From DAOTVX01 sp034436015 (lineage in GTDB: Bacteria > Chloroflexota > Anaerolineae > Anaerolineales > Villigracilaceae): a DNA stretch of 64,000 bases. A program made the position numbers and the translations under genes. The DNA is taken from the NCBI GenBank assembly GCA_034436015.1, contig DAOTWG010000010.1, positions 173,828 through 237,827 of the forward strand, given 5' to 3'. Below, one piece after another: positions 41,471 to 50,876 of the stretch. The stretch's first letter is position 1. The number at the start of each line of letters is the position of its first letter. The notes under the pieces were generated by a model. That model had not been told where the DNA came from. It was given only the letters and a program-made list of their open reading frames with translations, and ran no database searches.

Positions 41471-42523
41471 GTGGACGACTTAGAAACCCTGGTGAATTTG
41501 GTCAAAATCTACAGCCCATCCGGCCAAGAACAGCAAGCGGTGGAATACCTTGTTGCGCGGATGGCTTATCTCGGCTACACGCAAACCTTCGTGGACGAGG
41601 CCGGCAACGCCGTCGGCGTGATGGGAAACGGCTCACGTCAGGTGATTCTTCTCGGTCACATTGACACCGTGCCCGGCCTAATCCCCGTCCGCGTCGAAGG
41701 AGACACTCTCTACGGGCGTGGCGCGGTGGATGCGAAAGGACCTCTCGCGTGCTTCACGGATGCCGTCGCTCATCTCGGCACACGCGACGGTTGGCAATTC
41801 CTCGTCATCGGAGCGGTGGAAGAGGAGCGCGATTCCGACGGCGCGCGTTACCTTGCTACTCGTTACCATCCAGAGTACGTCATCATTGGCGAACCGAATC
41901 GCTGGGAGCGAATCGCCCTTGGTTATAAAGGCAGCGCCTGGGCCGAACTCACCTTCCGCCGCGCCCAAGCACATACAGCCGGCGGCGACGAGAACGCCTG
42001 CGAAGCTGCCGTCAACGCCTGGCAGGCCATTCGCGCCTGGGCTGAAACCTTCAACGCAGGGCGAAAACGCGCCTTCGACCGTCTCCTGATCAGCCTGCGC
42101 GGCATGGCTTCCGGCAATGAAGACTATCAACAATGGGCGCGATTGAACATCAACGCTCGCCTCCCGCTCGATCTTTCGCCAGAAGCCTTCTACGAAACAC
42201 TACAGGCCCTTCTGACGGCTTTCCAGGAATCGAACGCCACCCTGACGCCGCAAGGATACGCCCTGCCGGCCTGGGAATGTGCAAAGAATTCCCCCCTGGT
42301 GCGCGCTTTCCTGAGCGCCATTCGCTCCGCCGGCGGTCAGCCGACCTTCGTCTATAAAACCGGCACTGCCGACTTGAATGTCGTCGCACCAGTCTGGAAG
42401 TGTCCGGCGCTTGTGTATGGGCCAGGCGATTCGACGCTCGACCACACCCCTGACGAGCATCTCTCGTTGACCGAATACCGCAAGGCCGTTGCTGTGTTGA
42501 AAGAGGCGTTGCAGCGGCTCTAA
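41471..42523 (+). CDS. lysK: LysK-like [LysW]-lysine/ornithine hydrolase (M20 family)
   Basis: This ~350-residue zinc carboxypeptidase-like enzyme would release lysine or ornithine from the LysW carrier. The zinc ligands are in LLGHIDTVPG, GRGAVDAKGP, GAVEEERDSDGA, IGEPNRW and the C-terminal LDHTPDEHLS. YKTGTADLNVV and VYGPGDSTLDHTP are LysK-type rather than general M20. The ATG at 41456 has no Shine-Dalgarno sequence, while GGGAG (41458-41462) is 8 bases before the GTG at 41471, so 41471 is preferred. LysW itself is not in the window. It converges with the next gene with a 5-base gap. Confidence 0.88.
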   Translation: MDDLETLVNLVKIYSPSGQEQQAVEYLVARMAYLGYTQTFVDEAGNAVGVMGNGSRQVILLGHIDTVPGLIPVRVEGDTLYGRGAVDAKGPLACFTDAVAHLGTRDGWQFLVIGAVEEERDSDGARYLATRYHPEYVIIGEPNRWERIALGYKGSAWAELTFRRAQAHTAGGDENACEAAVNAWQAIRAWAETFNAGRKRAFDRLLISLRGMASGNEDYQQWARLNINARLPLDLSPEAFYETLQALLTAFQESNATLTPQGYALPAWECAKNSPLVRAFLSAIRSAGGQPTFVYKTGTADLNVVAPVWKCPALVYGPGDSTLDHTPDEHLSLTEYRKAVAVLKEALQRL

Positions 42524-42528
42524 ACACA

Positions 42529-43455
42529 TCACCTCCAAAATCGTCGCCTGTCCAGGCGATGTAAACCGGCTTCGTGGGCCAATTGCACCGCTTGGCGGTA
42601 TTCGTCCGCCGTAATCGAACGCGCTAATTCCGGGTAGAGATTGGCTCGATACGCCGGTCGGTACTGATCCATCAGATTGAGATAGGTGTTGGGAGAAATC
42701 TCCTGCGCGAGAAAGCGCACAATCTCCGCCGTTCCGGCCAACTTATTGGGTAAAACGAGATGGCGCACCAAAAGGCCGCGCAAGGCCACACCCCGATCAT
42801 CCACTTGTAAATCGCCCACCTGACGGTGCATCTCCTTGACCGCCGCCTGATTGACCCGGGGATAATCCTTTGCCTTCGAATAATGCATAGCAATTGCCGC
42901 GTCCGCATATTTCATATCCGGCATGTAAATATCCACCACGCCATCCAGCAAACGCAGAGCGGTCAGCGAATCATAACCGCCAGTATTGTAAACAAGCGGA
43001 ATCCTCAGCCCGGCCTGAGCCGCAATCGCTACCGCCGCCAAAATCGGCGCCACCACATGACTCGGTGAAACCAAGTTGATATTGTGACACCCCATGCTCT
43101 GTAATTGAAGCATCATGGTCGCCAGCTCTTCCGGCTCAACCTCTTCCCCCAGGTCTGTTTGGCTGATGTCATCATTTTGACAGTATTGACAATGCAAATT
43201 GCAACGCGTAAAGAAGATCGTCCCCGACCCGCGCCAGCCACGCAGAGGGTCTTCTTCACCGAAATGTGGACCGAAACTACGGACTCGGGCGCGTTCGCCC
43301 GTGCGGCAAACGCCCAATTCGCCGCGGCGTCGATTCTTACGACACTGCCAGGCGCACAAATCGCAGTCCATCAGGCGCGTGTAGGCTTCTGCCACGCGCC
43401 GCGCCAATTCGCCGGAGTGCAACAACACCAAATAAGCAGGTGCAAAGGCAGCCAT
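42529..43455 (-). CDS. Radical SAM protein of the PflA-activase-like family
   Basis: The ~308-residue protein has the radical-SAM cluster motif CNLHCQYC near residue 90. An N-terminal Cys cluster (CDLCAWQCRKNRRRGELGVC) resembles the extra iron-sulfur site in PflA-related proteins annotated as pyruvate formate-lyase activating enzymes. No glycyl-radical enzyme lies nearby, so the target is unknown. The start at MAAFAPAY (43455) is preferred; upstream residues to 43482 are not conserved. It is divergent from the TPR gene. Confidence 0.87.
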   Translation of the reverse strand: MAAFAPAYLVLLHSGELARRVAEAYTRLMDCDLCAWQCRKNRRRGELGVCRTGERARVRSFGPHFGEEDPLRGWRGSGTIFFTRCNLHCQYCQNDDISQTDLGEEVEPEELATMMLQLQSMGCHNINLVSPSHVVAPILAAVAIAAQAGLRIPLVYNTGGYDSLTALRLLDGVVDIYMPDMKYADAAIAMHYSKAKDYPRVNQAAVKEMHRQVGDLQVDDRGVALRGLLVRHLVLPNKLAGTAEIVRFLAQEISPNTYLNLMDQYRPAYRANLYPELARSITADEYRQAVQLAHEAGLHRLDRRRFWR

Positions 43456-43535
43456 ACCCGCACCTCGCGCGTGGAAATTCACCCTTTTTCATTGTACCCG
43501 ATTGTATCCGTTTTTTTTTGCCTCTTTCCCTCGGC

Positions 43536-43541
43536 TATAAT
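43536..43541 (+). promoter_or_regulatory. -10 box giving a probable leaderless TPR-protein mRNA
   Basis: Consensus TATAAT ends 6 bases before the ATG at 43548, so transcription would start at about the A of the start codon. No Shine-Dalgarno sequence is present and no good -35 is seen. Confidence 0.55.
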
Positions 43542-43547
43542 TAGCTC

Positions 43548-44951
43548 ATGTCTGTTCGCCAAACGCTTCAACAAGGTCTTATCCTCCTCATCCTTACTCT
43601 GTTCATTGGTTCTCCATCCTGGCTTGTTGGGAAAAGCGAGATTCGCCATGCCCAGCGCCTGGCAGAGGCAAGACAAGAACGCGCAGCCGCGTTAAGGTAC
43701 GCGGCCGCCGCGCGACGAATCTTCTGGCAACCTGCATTGTGGGAACAGGCCGGTCTGCTGGCTCTGGCCGGCAATGATCCTGCACTGGCCTTCCAATACT
43801 TCGAGGTCGCGCAGACGCGCAACAGCCTATCGCCTACGGGCTGGATCGCCTGGGGCGATTCCTGTCATCGCCTGGGCAAGGTGGAACAAGCACAGTTCGC
43901 CTGGGAACAGGGGTTGCCCAGTCCGGAGGCCCACCGCCGTCTAGCACGACTAGCGCGTCACCAGAGAAATCTCCCGAAGGCAATTGCTCATTGGGAAAAG
44001 GTGCTGGAACAACAAGCAGACGATGTGGAGGCGAACTACACGCTGGGCTTGTTGCTCGCCGCCGTCTCCCCGCGCCAGGCGCTGCCATATCTGGTGCGCG
44101 CGGCGCAACTCGACTCGAATCTGAACGAGGCCGTCCACTCCATGCGCATCAGTCTAAATCGCGCCGCCAACGAACAAGCCTCCTGGTTCTTTCAGAGCGG
44201 TTTGGGGTTAACCGCCATGCAAGAATGGGACCTAGCCGAAGAGGCTTTCCGCCGAACAACAACCCTGCAGCCCAACTACGCCGAAGCCTGGGCCTGGTTA
44301 GGGGAAACCCTACAACAGCAAGGTCGAGAAGGCAAGGCGGAACTACAGGAAGCGCTGCGCCTCGAACCCGATTCGGCCGCTGTGCAAGCACTGTACGGCC
44401 TATACTTACAACGACAAGGCCAACTACAACAGGCTATTTCCGCATTCCAAAATGCCGTCGCCTTGCAACCCTCCGAAGCCGCCTGGTGGGCGGCGTTAGG
44501 CAGCGCCTATGAGCAGAGCGGCGATCTGGTAGCCGCCTTGTCCTGCTATCGCCAGGCCGTCCAACAATCATCCCAGGACGCCTTGTACTGGCGCGCGTTG
44601 ATTACGTTCTGCGCGCGCAACCGAATCCACCTCGAAGACGTTGCTCTGCCCGCCCTGCGGACCCTTTTCGACCTCGCGCCGGAGGCATGGTATGCGCACG
44701 ACCTGCTTGGCCAGGTCTTACTTGCTATGGGCGACTTACCGGGCGCGTATGCCGCCTTCCAAAAGGCCCTGACGATCGCTCCGCAACAAACCGAAATTTA
44801 CCTTCACTTAGGAAAATTTTATTTCCAAAAAGGCGATACCCTCGCTGCTTGCAACGCGTTCCGGCAAGGACGCAAGAAGGGCCAGACGAATCTGTCTTGG
44901 CAAGCGCAACGTCTTTGGGAACAATACTGCCTGCCATGGTTCTTGCCATGA
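43548..44951 (+). CDS. TPR-repeat protein with N-terminal membrane anchor
   Basis: A 467-residue protein with one N-terminal hydrophobic segment (~10-28) and about ten tetratricopeptide repeats, such as GWIAWGDSCHRLGKVEQAQFAWEQGL, AEAWAWLGETLQQQG and TEIYLHLGKFYFQKGDTLAACNAF. It is probably exposed at the outer face of the membrane as a scaffold; no catalytic domain is visible. The stop overlaps the start of the lipoprotein gene (ATGA), so the two are coupled. Specific function not recognised. Confidence 0.85.
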   Translation: MSVRQTLQQGLILLILTLFIGSPSWLVGKSEIRHAQRLAEARQERAAALRYAAAARRIFWQPALWEQAGLLALAGNDPALAFQYFEVAQTRNSLSPTGWIAWGDSCHRLGKVEQAQFAWEQGLPSPEAHRRLARLARHQRNLPKAIAHWEKVLEQQADDVEANYTLGLLLAAVSPRQALPYLVRAAQLDSNLNEAVHSMRISLNRAANEQASWFFQSGLGLTAMQEWDLAEEAFRRTTTLQPNYAEAWAWLGETLQQQGREGKAELQEALRLEPDSAAVQALYGLYLQRQGQLQQAISAFQNAVALQPSEAAWWAALGSAYEQSGDLVAALSCYRQAVQQSSQDALYWRALITFCARNRIHLEDVALPALRTLFDLAPEAWYAHDLLGQVLLAMGDLPGAYAAFQKALTIAPQQTEIYLHLGKFYFQKGDTLAACNAFRQGRKKGQTNLSWQAQRLWEQYCLPWFLP

Positions 44952-45589
44952 AATCCTTAAGCCTCTTCCTCGTGTCTTGTTTGCTGGTCATCGCTTGCAA
45001 AGTCACCGCTTTGCCAGATGTGCTCGCGCAACCAGGAGGAGTTCTGTTCTTTGAAGATTTTTCCAATCCGGCCAGCGGCTGGCCGCGCCAGACAAATGAA
45101 GCCGGAACGATGGAGTATTTTGCCGGCGCATACCGCATTGTAGTGCAGCGCGCAAACTACAACCTGTGGGCGTTGGCTTCCGGCCACGACTACGCGGACG
45201 TTCGCCTGGAAGTAAACGCCGGCCCCCTGAGCGGTCCCATGGAAAACCGCTTCGGTCTTCTCTGCCGCCATCGCGACGAACAACATTTCTACTTCTTCGT
45301 CATCAGCGCAGACGGTTACTACGCCCTGGGCAAAGTTCACGGGGGAGATATTTCCCTTCTGGGACAGGAAATGATGGCCTTGCACCCGGCGATTCGTAGC
45401 GGCTTTGCCTCCAACCACCTGCGCCTGGACTGCGTTGGAGATACCCTGACGGCCTATGTCAACGAACAGCCGGTCGCGTTTGCGCGCGACTCTGACCTGA
45501 CCAGCGGCAATGTCGGCTTGCTGGCCGGAGCGTTCGACACAGCCAATGTGGACATTGTCTTCGATAACTTTCGGATTATCAAGCCATGA
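44948..45589 (+). CDS. Lipoprotein with concanavalin/LamG-like (DUF1080-type) beta-sandwich
   Basis: The 213-residue product has a lipoprotein signal (lipobox VIAC, Cys17). One jelly-roll domain follows, with LFFEDFSNPASGWPRQ at its start and TSGNVGLLAGAFDTANVDIVFDNFRI at its end, typical of laminin-G/3-keto-disaccharide-hydrolase-like folds. Such domains in Chloroflexota surface proteins usually bind glycans; no catalytic residues are evident. Start codon overlaps the TPR gene and its stop overlaps mtaB. Confidence 0.85.
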   Translation: MKSLSLFLVSCLLVIACKVTALPDVLAQPGGVLFFEDFSNPASGWPRQTNEAGTMEYFAGAYRIVVQRANYNLWALASGHDYADVRLEVNAGPLSGPMENRFGLLCRHRDEQHFYFFVISADGYYALGKVHGGDISLLGQEMMALHPAIRSGFASNHLRLDCVGDTLTAYVNEQPVAFARDSDLTSGNVGLLAGAFDTANVDIVFDNFRIIKP

Positions 45590-46881
45590 AAGTTTTTCTC
45601 GACACCGTTGGCTGTCGCTTAAACCAAGCCGAAATCGAACAGATGGCGCGTCAACTACGCGCCGTTGGTCATAAGATTGTCGGTTGCGCGGCGGATGCCG
45701 ATCTGGTCATCGTCAATACGTGCACAGTAACAGCAGAAGCGGCATCGGATTCGCGCGCGGCCGTTCGCCGCGCAGCACGCGCCGGCGCAAAGACGATCGC
45801 CGTCACCGGCTGCTGGGCGACGTTAGAACCTGACGCCGCCGCTTCCTTGCCCGCTGTAACGCGCGTCATCCCCAATGCCCACAAGGAGCGCCTGGTCGCC
45901 AACCTTCTCGGCCTTCCCCAGAAAGCCTTTGACCTCGAACCATCGGCGCGCGAACCGTTACCGGGTCTGCGCGCCCGCACGCGCGCATTTCTCAAAGTCC
46001 AAGATGGTTGTGATAACGCTTGCACGTACTGCGTCACCCGCTTGGCGCGGGGAGCGGCGCGCTCTCGTCCTCTAGCCGACGTGCTCGCCGAAGCGCGCTT
46101 CGCCATCCAGGGCGGAACAAAGGAAATCGTCTTGACCGGCGTACATCTTGGGGCCTGGGGGAAGGATTTGCCTCCTCAACCCAACGGACGCAAGCCCAAT
46201 CTCATGAATCTCATCCTCGCGCTGCTCCACGAATTACCCATCCCACGCCTTCGACTCTCTTCCCTAGAACCCTGGGATATTCCTCCGGATTTCTTCTCCC
46301 TCTGGTCTGATTCCCGCCTTTGCCGCCATCTGCACCTTCCTTTGCAATCCGGCAGCGCAAGCGTCCTGCAACGCATGGCGCGCCGGACAAACCCCGAAGC
46401 CTTCGCCTTACTGGTCGAGGCAGCGCGTCAGGCCATTCCCGATCTCGCTATCACCACCGATGTCATCGTCGGCTTTCCGGGCGAAAGCGAAGCGGAATTT
46501 GCCGAAACAGTCGAATTCGTGAAAAGCATAGACTTCGCCGGCGGTCACGTCTTTGCTTACTCACCGCGTCCGGGCACGATCGCTGCGAGCATGAGCAATC
46601 AAATCCAAGCCGATGTCAAAAAGGAGCGCAGTGCCTTGTTACGTCAGATCTTCGCCGAGTCCGCCGCGCGCTTCCGCTGTCAATTCCTTGGGCGGCGTAT
46701 GTCCGTGCTCTGGGAATCGGTTTCGCGGCTGTCCGATTCGGGCTGGACGCTGGAGGGACTGACCGATAATTACCTGCGCGTCACGGCCAGCGCGTCGCAA
46801 CCCCGCTGGAATCAAATAGACGAGGTGGAGATTACCGACAAGACGCCTTTCTCTCTCCTAGGCCGTCTGGTGGACAGGTAA
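45586..46881 (+). CDS. mtaB: tRNA (N6-threonylcarbamoyladenosine-C2)-methylthiotransferase, MtaB type
   Basis: This 431-residue radical-SAM methylthiotransferase adds a methylthio group to t6A37 of tRNAs that read ANN codons. N-terminal cluster Cys are in TVGCRLNQAE, VNTCTVT and VTGCWA. The radical-SAM motif is DGCDNACTYCVTRLARG near residue 145. The TRAM-like C-terminus is present but short. Close in sequence to MtaB/YqeV rather than MiaB or RimO. It overlaps the lipoprotein gene by ATGA, an unusual partner for a tRNA enzyme. Confidence 0.92.
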   Translation: MKVFLDTVGCRLNQAEIEQMARQLRAVGHKIVGCAADADLVIVNTCTVTAEAASDSRAAVRRAARAGAKTIAVTGCWATLEPDAAASLPAVTRVIPNAHKERLVANLLGLPQKAFDLEPSAREPLPGLRARTRAFLKVQDGCDNACTYCVTRLARGAARSRPLADVLAEARFAIQGGTKEIVLTGVHLGAWGKDLPPQPNGRKPNLMNLILALLHELPIPRLRLSSLEPWDIPPDFFSLWSDSRLCRHLHLPLQSGSASVLQRMARRTNPEAFALLVEAARQAIPDLAITTDVIVGFPGESEAEFAETVEFVKSIDFAGGHVFAYSPRPGTIAASMSNQIQADVKKERSALLRQIFAESAARFRCQFLGRRMSVLWESVSRLSDSGWTLEGLTDNYLRVTASASQPRWNQIDEVEITDKTPFSLLGRLVDR

Positions 46882-46898
46882 ACAAGCAAAGGCAGAGG

Positions 46899-48062
46899 CT
46901 ACGGCTTCGATCCCCTTTGATGGAAGTCAAGCAACGTTCGGACGATTCGGGAGGCGGCATGGCCGTCGCCAAATGGGCTGACCGTCCGCGACATAGCCGC
47001 ATAGGCTTGCGCGTCGTCCAGCAACCGACTCGCGGCGCGAACAATGGCTGTCTGCTCTGTCCCGACCAATTGCAGCACACCAGCCTCCACCCCCTCTGGC
47101 CGTTCGGTTACCGCGCGCAACACCAACACCGGCGTCCCGAAAGTCGGCGCTTCCTCCTGTAAGCCGCCGGAATCGGTCAGCACGAGCGTCGCGTGTGGCA
47201 TGAGATGAACAAGGGGTAAGTAATCCAGAGGCGGCAATAAAGTAACATGGGGTGTATTCCCCAGGATGCGATAGACAGTATCCTGGACGTTCGGATTGAG
47301 ATGAACCGGATAGACGATCTCTACGTCGCCGCGTGTTGCCAATTCCCGCAAAGCATAGCAGATATTCTCTAGCGGGCGGCCAAAATTCTCGCGTCGGTGG
47401 GCAGTGACCAGAATCAATTTACGGCGAGGGTCGCCGCCGCTAACTCTGCCTTCTATCCCCATTTGTTCCAGCAGGCGCCGCGTCTGCTCCGGCATCGGTT
47501 GACGCGCCACAATGTGTAAGGCGTCAATGACAGGGTTGCCCGTAACAATGACGGTCTCCGGCGGTACGCCCTCGCGCAATAGGTTTTGACGCGCACATTC
47601 GGTAGGCGCAAAGTGCAGATCGGCAACCACGCCGGCCACACGGCGGTTGATTTCCTCCGGGAACGGCTGCCACTTATCCTGCGTGCGTAGCCCAGCCTCC
47701 ACATGGCCCACGCGAATCCGGCGATAATACGCCAGCAAGGCGGTAATGGCTACCGTCGTGGTATCCCCCTGAATTAGCACCCAATCCGGCTGCAAGCGGG
47801 TCAATATCGGGTCCAGTTCCTGAAAGATGCGCGCGCTGAGTTCCGCTAGCGGTTGGTCGGGGCGCATCAAGTCGAGATCTACCTCGGGCGTAATCTCGAA
47901 TAGATTCAAGATCTGATCGAGCATTTCACGGTGTTGCGCTGTAACGCAGACAAGTGTTTCCACACCCTCGGTTTGTTTCAGCGCCTGTATAACCGGCGCC
48001 ATCTTGACGGCTTCCGGCCGAGTACCGAACACGCACAGGACGCGCAAAGGCTTCGTTGTCAT
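46899..48062 (-). CDS. wecB: UDP-N-acetylglucosamine 2-epimerase (non-hydrolysing)
   Basis: The 387-residue enzyme interconverts UDP-GlcNAc and UDP-ManNAc. Conserved blocks are CVFGTRPEAVKMAP, TAQHREMLDQ, VQGDTTT (here IQGDTTTV), HVEAGLRT, THRRENFG (here AHRRENFG) and TDSGGLQEEAPTFG. The start at MTTKPLR has GGA just upstream; the longer ORF to 48092 adds non-conserved residues. It lies 137 bases downstream of the wecC-like gene on the same strand. Confidence 0.95.
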   Translation of the reverse strand: MTTKPLRVLCVFGTRPEAVKMAPVIQALKQTEGVETLVCVTAQHREMLDQILNLFEITPEVDLDLMRPDQPLAELSARIFQELDPILTRLQPDWVLIQGDTTTVAITALLAYYRRIRVGHVEAGLRTQDKWQPFPEEINRRVAGVVADLHFAPTECARQNLLREGVPPETVIVTGNPVIDALHIVARQPMPEQTRRLLEQMGIEGRVSGGDPRRKLILVTAHRRENFGRPLENICYALRELATRGDVEIVYPVHLNPNVQDTVYRILGNTPHVTLLPPLDYLPLVHLMPHATLVLTDSGGLQEEAPTFGTPVLVLRAVTERPEGVEAGVLQLVGTEQTAIVRAASRLLDDAQAYAAMSRTVSPFGDGHAASRIVRTLLDFHQRGSKP

Positions 48063-48199
48063 ATCCATTCCAGCCCGGTAAGGGTTATCCAACGGCCGCT
48101 CATTTGTTCCATCCTAGCCGGCAACCAGCCAGACAACGATGCACCCAGCAAGGAATCGCAAGGGAACAGCCACCCTCGTGAACTCCTTACCGCAGAAAC

Positions 48200-49531
48200 C
48201 TATCTTGCACCATCTCCCCTGCTTTCTGGACTGCCTACGCCAAGGCGATACAGGCGAAATCCGGCTGCCTGCCAGTCTTCGGCCTTCCAAGCGTTGACCA
48301 TGTCCACAACAAGGCGCGCCGCTGTTATCGCCGCCACTTCTGCAGGCTGCAATGCCACAAACTGACCGTGCCGCACCAACAACACGATGCACTCGGTCTC
48401 GCGCAACGCATCTTCGAGCGCGGCGACGGTAGTCAAGCCCGGCAAGTCCGCCTGCGGTTTGAACGGCTCAAAAGCGCGAACCAGCGCGCCTTCTTGCTGC
48501 AACAAGCGCACCACTTCGACCGCCGGCGACTCGCGCAAGTCGTCCACATCGGGTTTGTAGGCCAGGCCTAGCGCGGCGATTCGCTTGCCGGCCAGCGAAC
48601 CAAGCGCCCTCTTGATCAGAGCGACGGCGTAATGGGGTTGTCCATCATTGACACGTCGCGCCATCGCAATCAAGGGCGTCAAATCGGGAGCCGCTTCGAC
48701 CAGGAACCAAGGGTCAACACTAATGCAGTGCCCACCCACGCCTGGACCTGGAGAAAGGATACGCACGCGCGGGTGCAGATTGGCAATTCGAATCGCCTCC
48801 CAAATATCCACCCCGAATCGTTCTGCCAAGCGCGCAAACTCGTTCGCGATCGCAATGTTGACATCGCGATAGGTGTTTTCCATCAATTTGACCATTTCGG
48901 CGGTCGTCGCATCGGTTTGCACAATCTCACCCTTGACGAAGATCGCATATAGGTCGCGCCCGGCTCGCGCCGATTCCGGGGTCACGCCGCCGATAACACG
49001 CGCGTTCTCGATCAACTCGCGCAAGATTTGCCCAGGTAAAACGCGTTCTGGCGAGTAGGCCAAATGGAAATCCACGCCGGCGCGGAGGCCGGATTTCTCC
49101 AGAATCGGAGCGACAAGATCAACGGTCGTGCGCGGAGGCGATGTAGATTCCAAGATCACCAGGTTGCCGCGTTGCAACACCGGCACAATGGATTCAGTAG
49201 CAGAGGCCACCGCGCGCATATCGGCCCGTTTGTACCACCGCTCATCGTGTTCGCCAAAGCAATCTTCATAAAAAGGTGTAGGAACCGCGATAATGAACGC
49301 GTCAGCTTCCTCCGGCTTTTCGCGAATCGTCAGGCGGCCCGACCTTAACGCCGCTTCTACCAGCGTGCGTAACCCCGGTTCATGGATATGGACGCCGCCG
49401 TTGCGCAACGTCTCCAGCACCGAGGGATTGACATCCACGCCGACCACTTGTAACCCCTGCGCGGCAAAGGTGGATGCCGTAGGCAGACCAATATACCCAA
49501 GCCCAATCACACATAGTTTCTGGAACTTCAC
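48200..49531 (-). CDS. wecC: UDP-N-acetyl-D-mannosaminuronate-type nucleotide-sugar dehydrogenase
   Basis: A 443-residue UDP-glucose/GDP-mannose dehydrogenase-family enzyme. It has the NAD motif GLGYIGLPTASTFA, the catalytic GPGVGGHCISVDPWFL with the nucleophilic Cys, and ALGLAYKPDVDDLRESPA near the C-terminus. With wecB next door, oxidation of UDP-ManNAc to UDP-ManNAcA is the likely reaction, for a surface polysaccharide. The GTG start at 49531 is chosen because AAGGAG sits 7 bases upstream; the ORF extends further but without conservation. Confidence 0.92.
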   Translation of the reverse strand: MKFQKLCVIGLGYIGLPTASTFAAQGLQVVGVDVNPSVLETLRNGGVHIHEPGLRTLVEAALRSGRLTIREKPEEADAFIIAVPTPFYEDCFGEHDERWYKRADMRAVASATESIVPVLQRGNLVILESTSPPRTTVDLVAPILEKSGLRAGVDFHLAYSPERVLPGQILRELIENARVIGGVTPESARAGRDLYAIFVKGEIVQTDATTAEMVKLMENTYRDVNIAIANEFARLAERFGVDIWEAIRIANLHPRVRILSPGPGVGGHCISVDPWFLVEAAPDLTPLIAMARRVNDGQPHYAVALIKRALGSLAGKRIAALGLAYKPDVDDLRESPAVEVVRLLQQEGALVRAFEPFKPQADLPGLTTVAALEDALRETECIVLLVRHGQFVALQPAEVAAITAARLVVDMVNAWKAEDWQAAGFRLYRLGVGSPESRGDGAR

Positions 49532-49763
49532 CGGAAAACTCCTTTGCTCCTGGCAAGTGAATTGTACCCTACACCGCAAAGATACAAAAGAGTCAGCAAC
49601 CGCTTTTCCCCTAACATGTTCGAAACCACTGCAACGAATGTATCCTGTATCGCAGGGAACGCGAGTATAATTTCAAGTGTAGCAGGTTGGTCGCCTTGGC
49701 GAAAAACACGATTCTCCATAACCAATACATCCTTGACCCAACGCATTCCCAACGAGGTCACGT

Positions 49764-50750
49764 ATGAGTCAGGCCCATCAAATGAAGATTTACGGCGGCA
49801 TTAAGCTTTATGCCGGCACTTCGCACCAAGCGCTGGCGCAGAAAGTAGCAGAATATTTGGGCGAATCGCTCTGCGAGCGAGACATCATTGAATTTCCAAA
49901 CGAAAATTTGTTCGTCAAATTGCGCACCAGCGTGCGTGGACAAGACGTCTATGTCATTCAGCACACGGCTTCACCGGTACACCGTAATCTGATGGAACTG
50001 CTTATCCTGCTTCAGACCCTGCGTCTGGACTCTGCCGCGCGCATTACGGCGGTCATTCCTTACCTGTGCTATGGACGTTCGGACAAGAAAGATCAGCCGC
50101 GCGTCCCGATCACTTCGCGGCTAATCGCCGACATGATCGAGGTCGCCGGCGCGGACCGTTACATGACTATCGAGCCCCACGCCTATCAGGTACAGGGGTT
50201 TTTCTCCATTCCCGGCGACATGCTTAGCGCGCAATACCTGTTGGTAAATTACGTAAAAGAGAAAATCAAGCCGAACCTTAAGAAACCCGTCGTGGTAGCC
50301 GTTGACCTAGGACACGCCAAGAAGAGTCGCAATTTCGCCATGGGCATTGATGCTCCGGTCGCTTTTATCGAAAAACGACGCGTGGCGAACGATGCCAAGG
50401 CAAAAGCATGGACCATTATCGGATCGGTGAAAGGGCGAGATGTGATTCTCGTGGACGATGAAGTAGATACCGGTGGTTCGATTGTCCAGGCTGCTAATCT
50501 GGTATTGGAAGAGGGGGCGCATAGTATCTACGTTGCTTTCATTCATCCAGTTCTCTCCCCCGGCGCCGTGGAACGGCTTGCCGCCTTGCCGGTCGTGGAA
50601 TTCATCACTACCGACACCATTCCCATTTCCCCGGCCAAAGCTGCGGTGCTCGGCAACCGCCTGACGGTGATTTCCGTTGCCCCTCTTCTGGGCGAGGTCA
50701 TCCGCCGCGCCCACGAAGGCCGTAGTGTAGGCGAGTTGTTCAACGAGTAG
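49764..50750 (+). CDS. prs: Ribose-phosphate pyrophosphokinase
   Basis: This 328-residue PRPP synthase makes the precursor for nucleotides, His and Trp. The PRPP loop VDDEVDTGGS (~residue 231), the flexible-loop-side YLCYGRSDKKDQPR and the metal-site IEPHAYQVQGFF are present. GAGG precedes the ATG. TATAAT at 49666-49671 may be its promoter -10 element, giving a ~85-base leader. The YLCYGR segment replaces the more common YYGYARQDR, so it belongs to a less typical Prs group. Confidence 0.93.
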   Translation: MSQAHQMKIYGGIKLYAGTSHQALAQKVAEYLGESLCERDIIEFPNENLFVKLRTSVRGQDVYVIQHTASPVHRNLMELLILLQTLRLDSAARITAVIPYLCYGRSDKKDQPRVPITSRLIADMIEVAGADRYMTIEPHAYQVQGFFSIPGDMLSAQYLLVNYVKEKIKPNLKKPVVVAVDLGHAKKSRNFAMGIDAPVAFIEKRRVANDAKAKAWTIIGSVKGRDVILVDDEVDTGGSIVQAANLVLEEGAHSIYVAFIHPVLSPGAVERLAALPVVEFITTDTIPISPAKAAVLGNRLTVISVAPLLGEVIRRAHEGRSVGELFNE

Positions 50751-50876
50751 AAGCCGTTCCCACTCACAGGAGGCACCGGTTGGTTTTATGGCCGGTTTTT
50801 GGCAACTTTTCTTGAGAAACGCCATCCTAATAAACTGGCAAATCTCTTAACATTTTCATAAATTAAGGAGCAAACC

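Noticed and set aside
50770..50805. A possible terminator hairpin (ACCGG...CCGGT followed by T) after prs
   Set aside because: The stem is only 5 bp with a loop that does not pair well; too weak to call.
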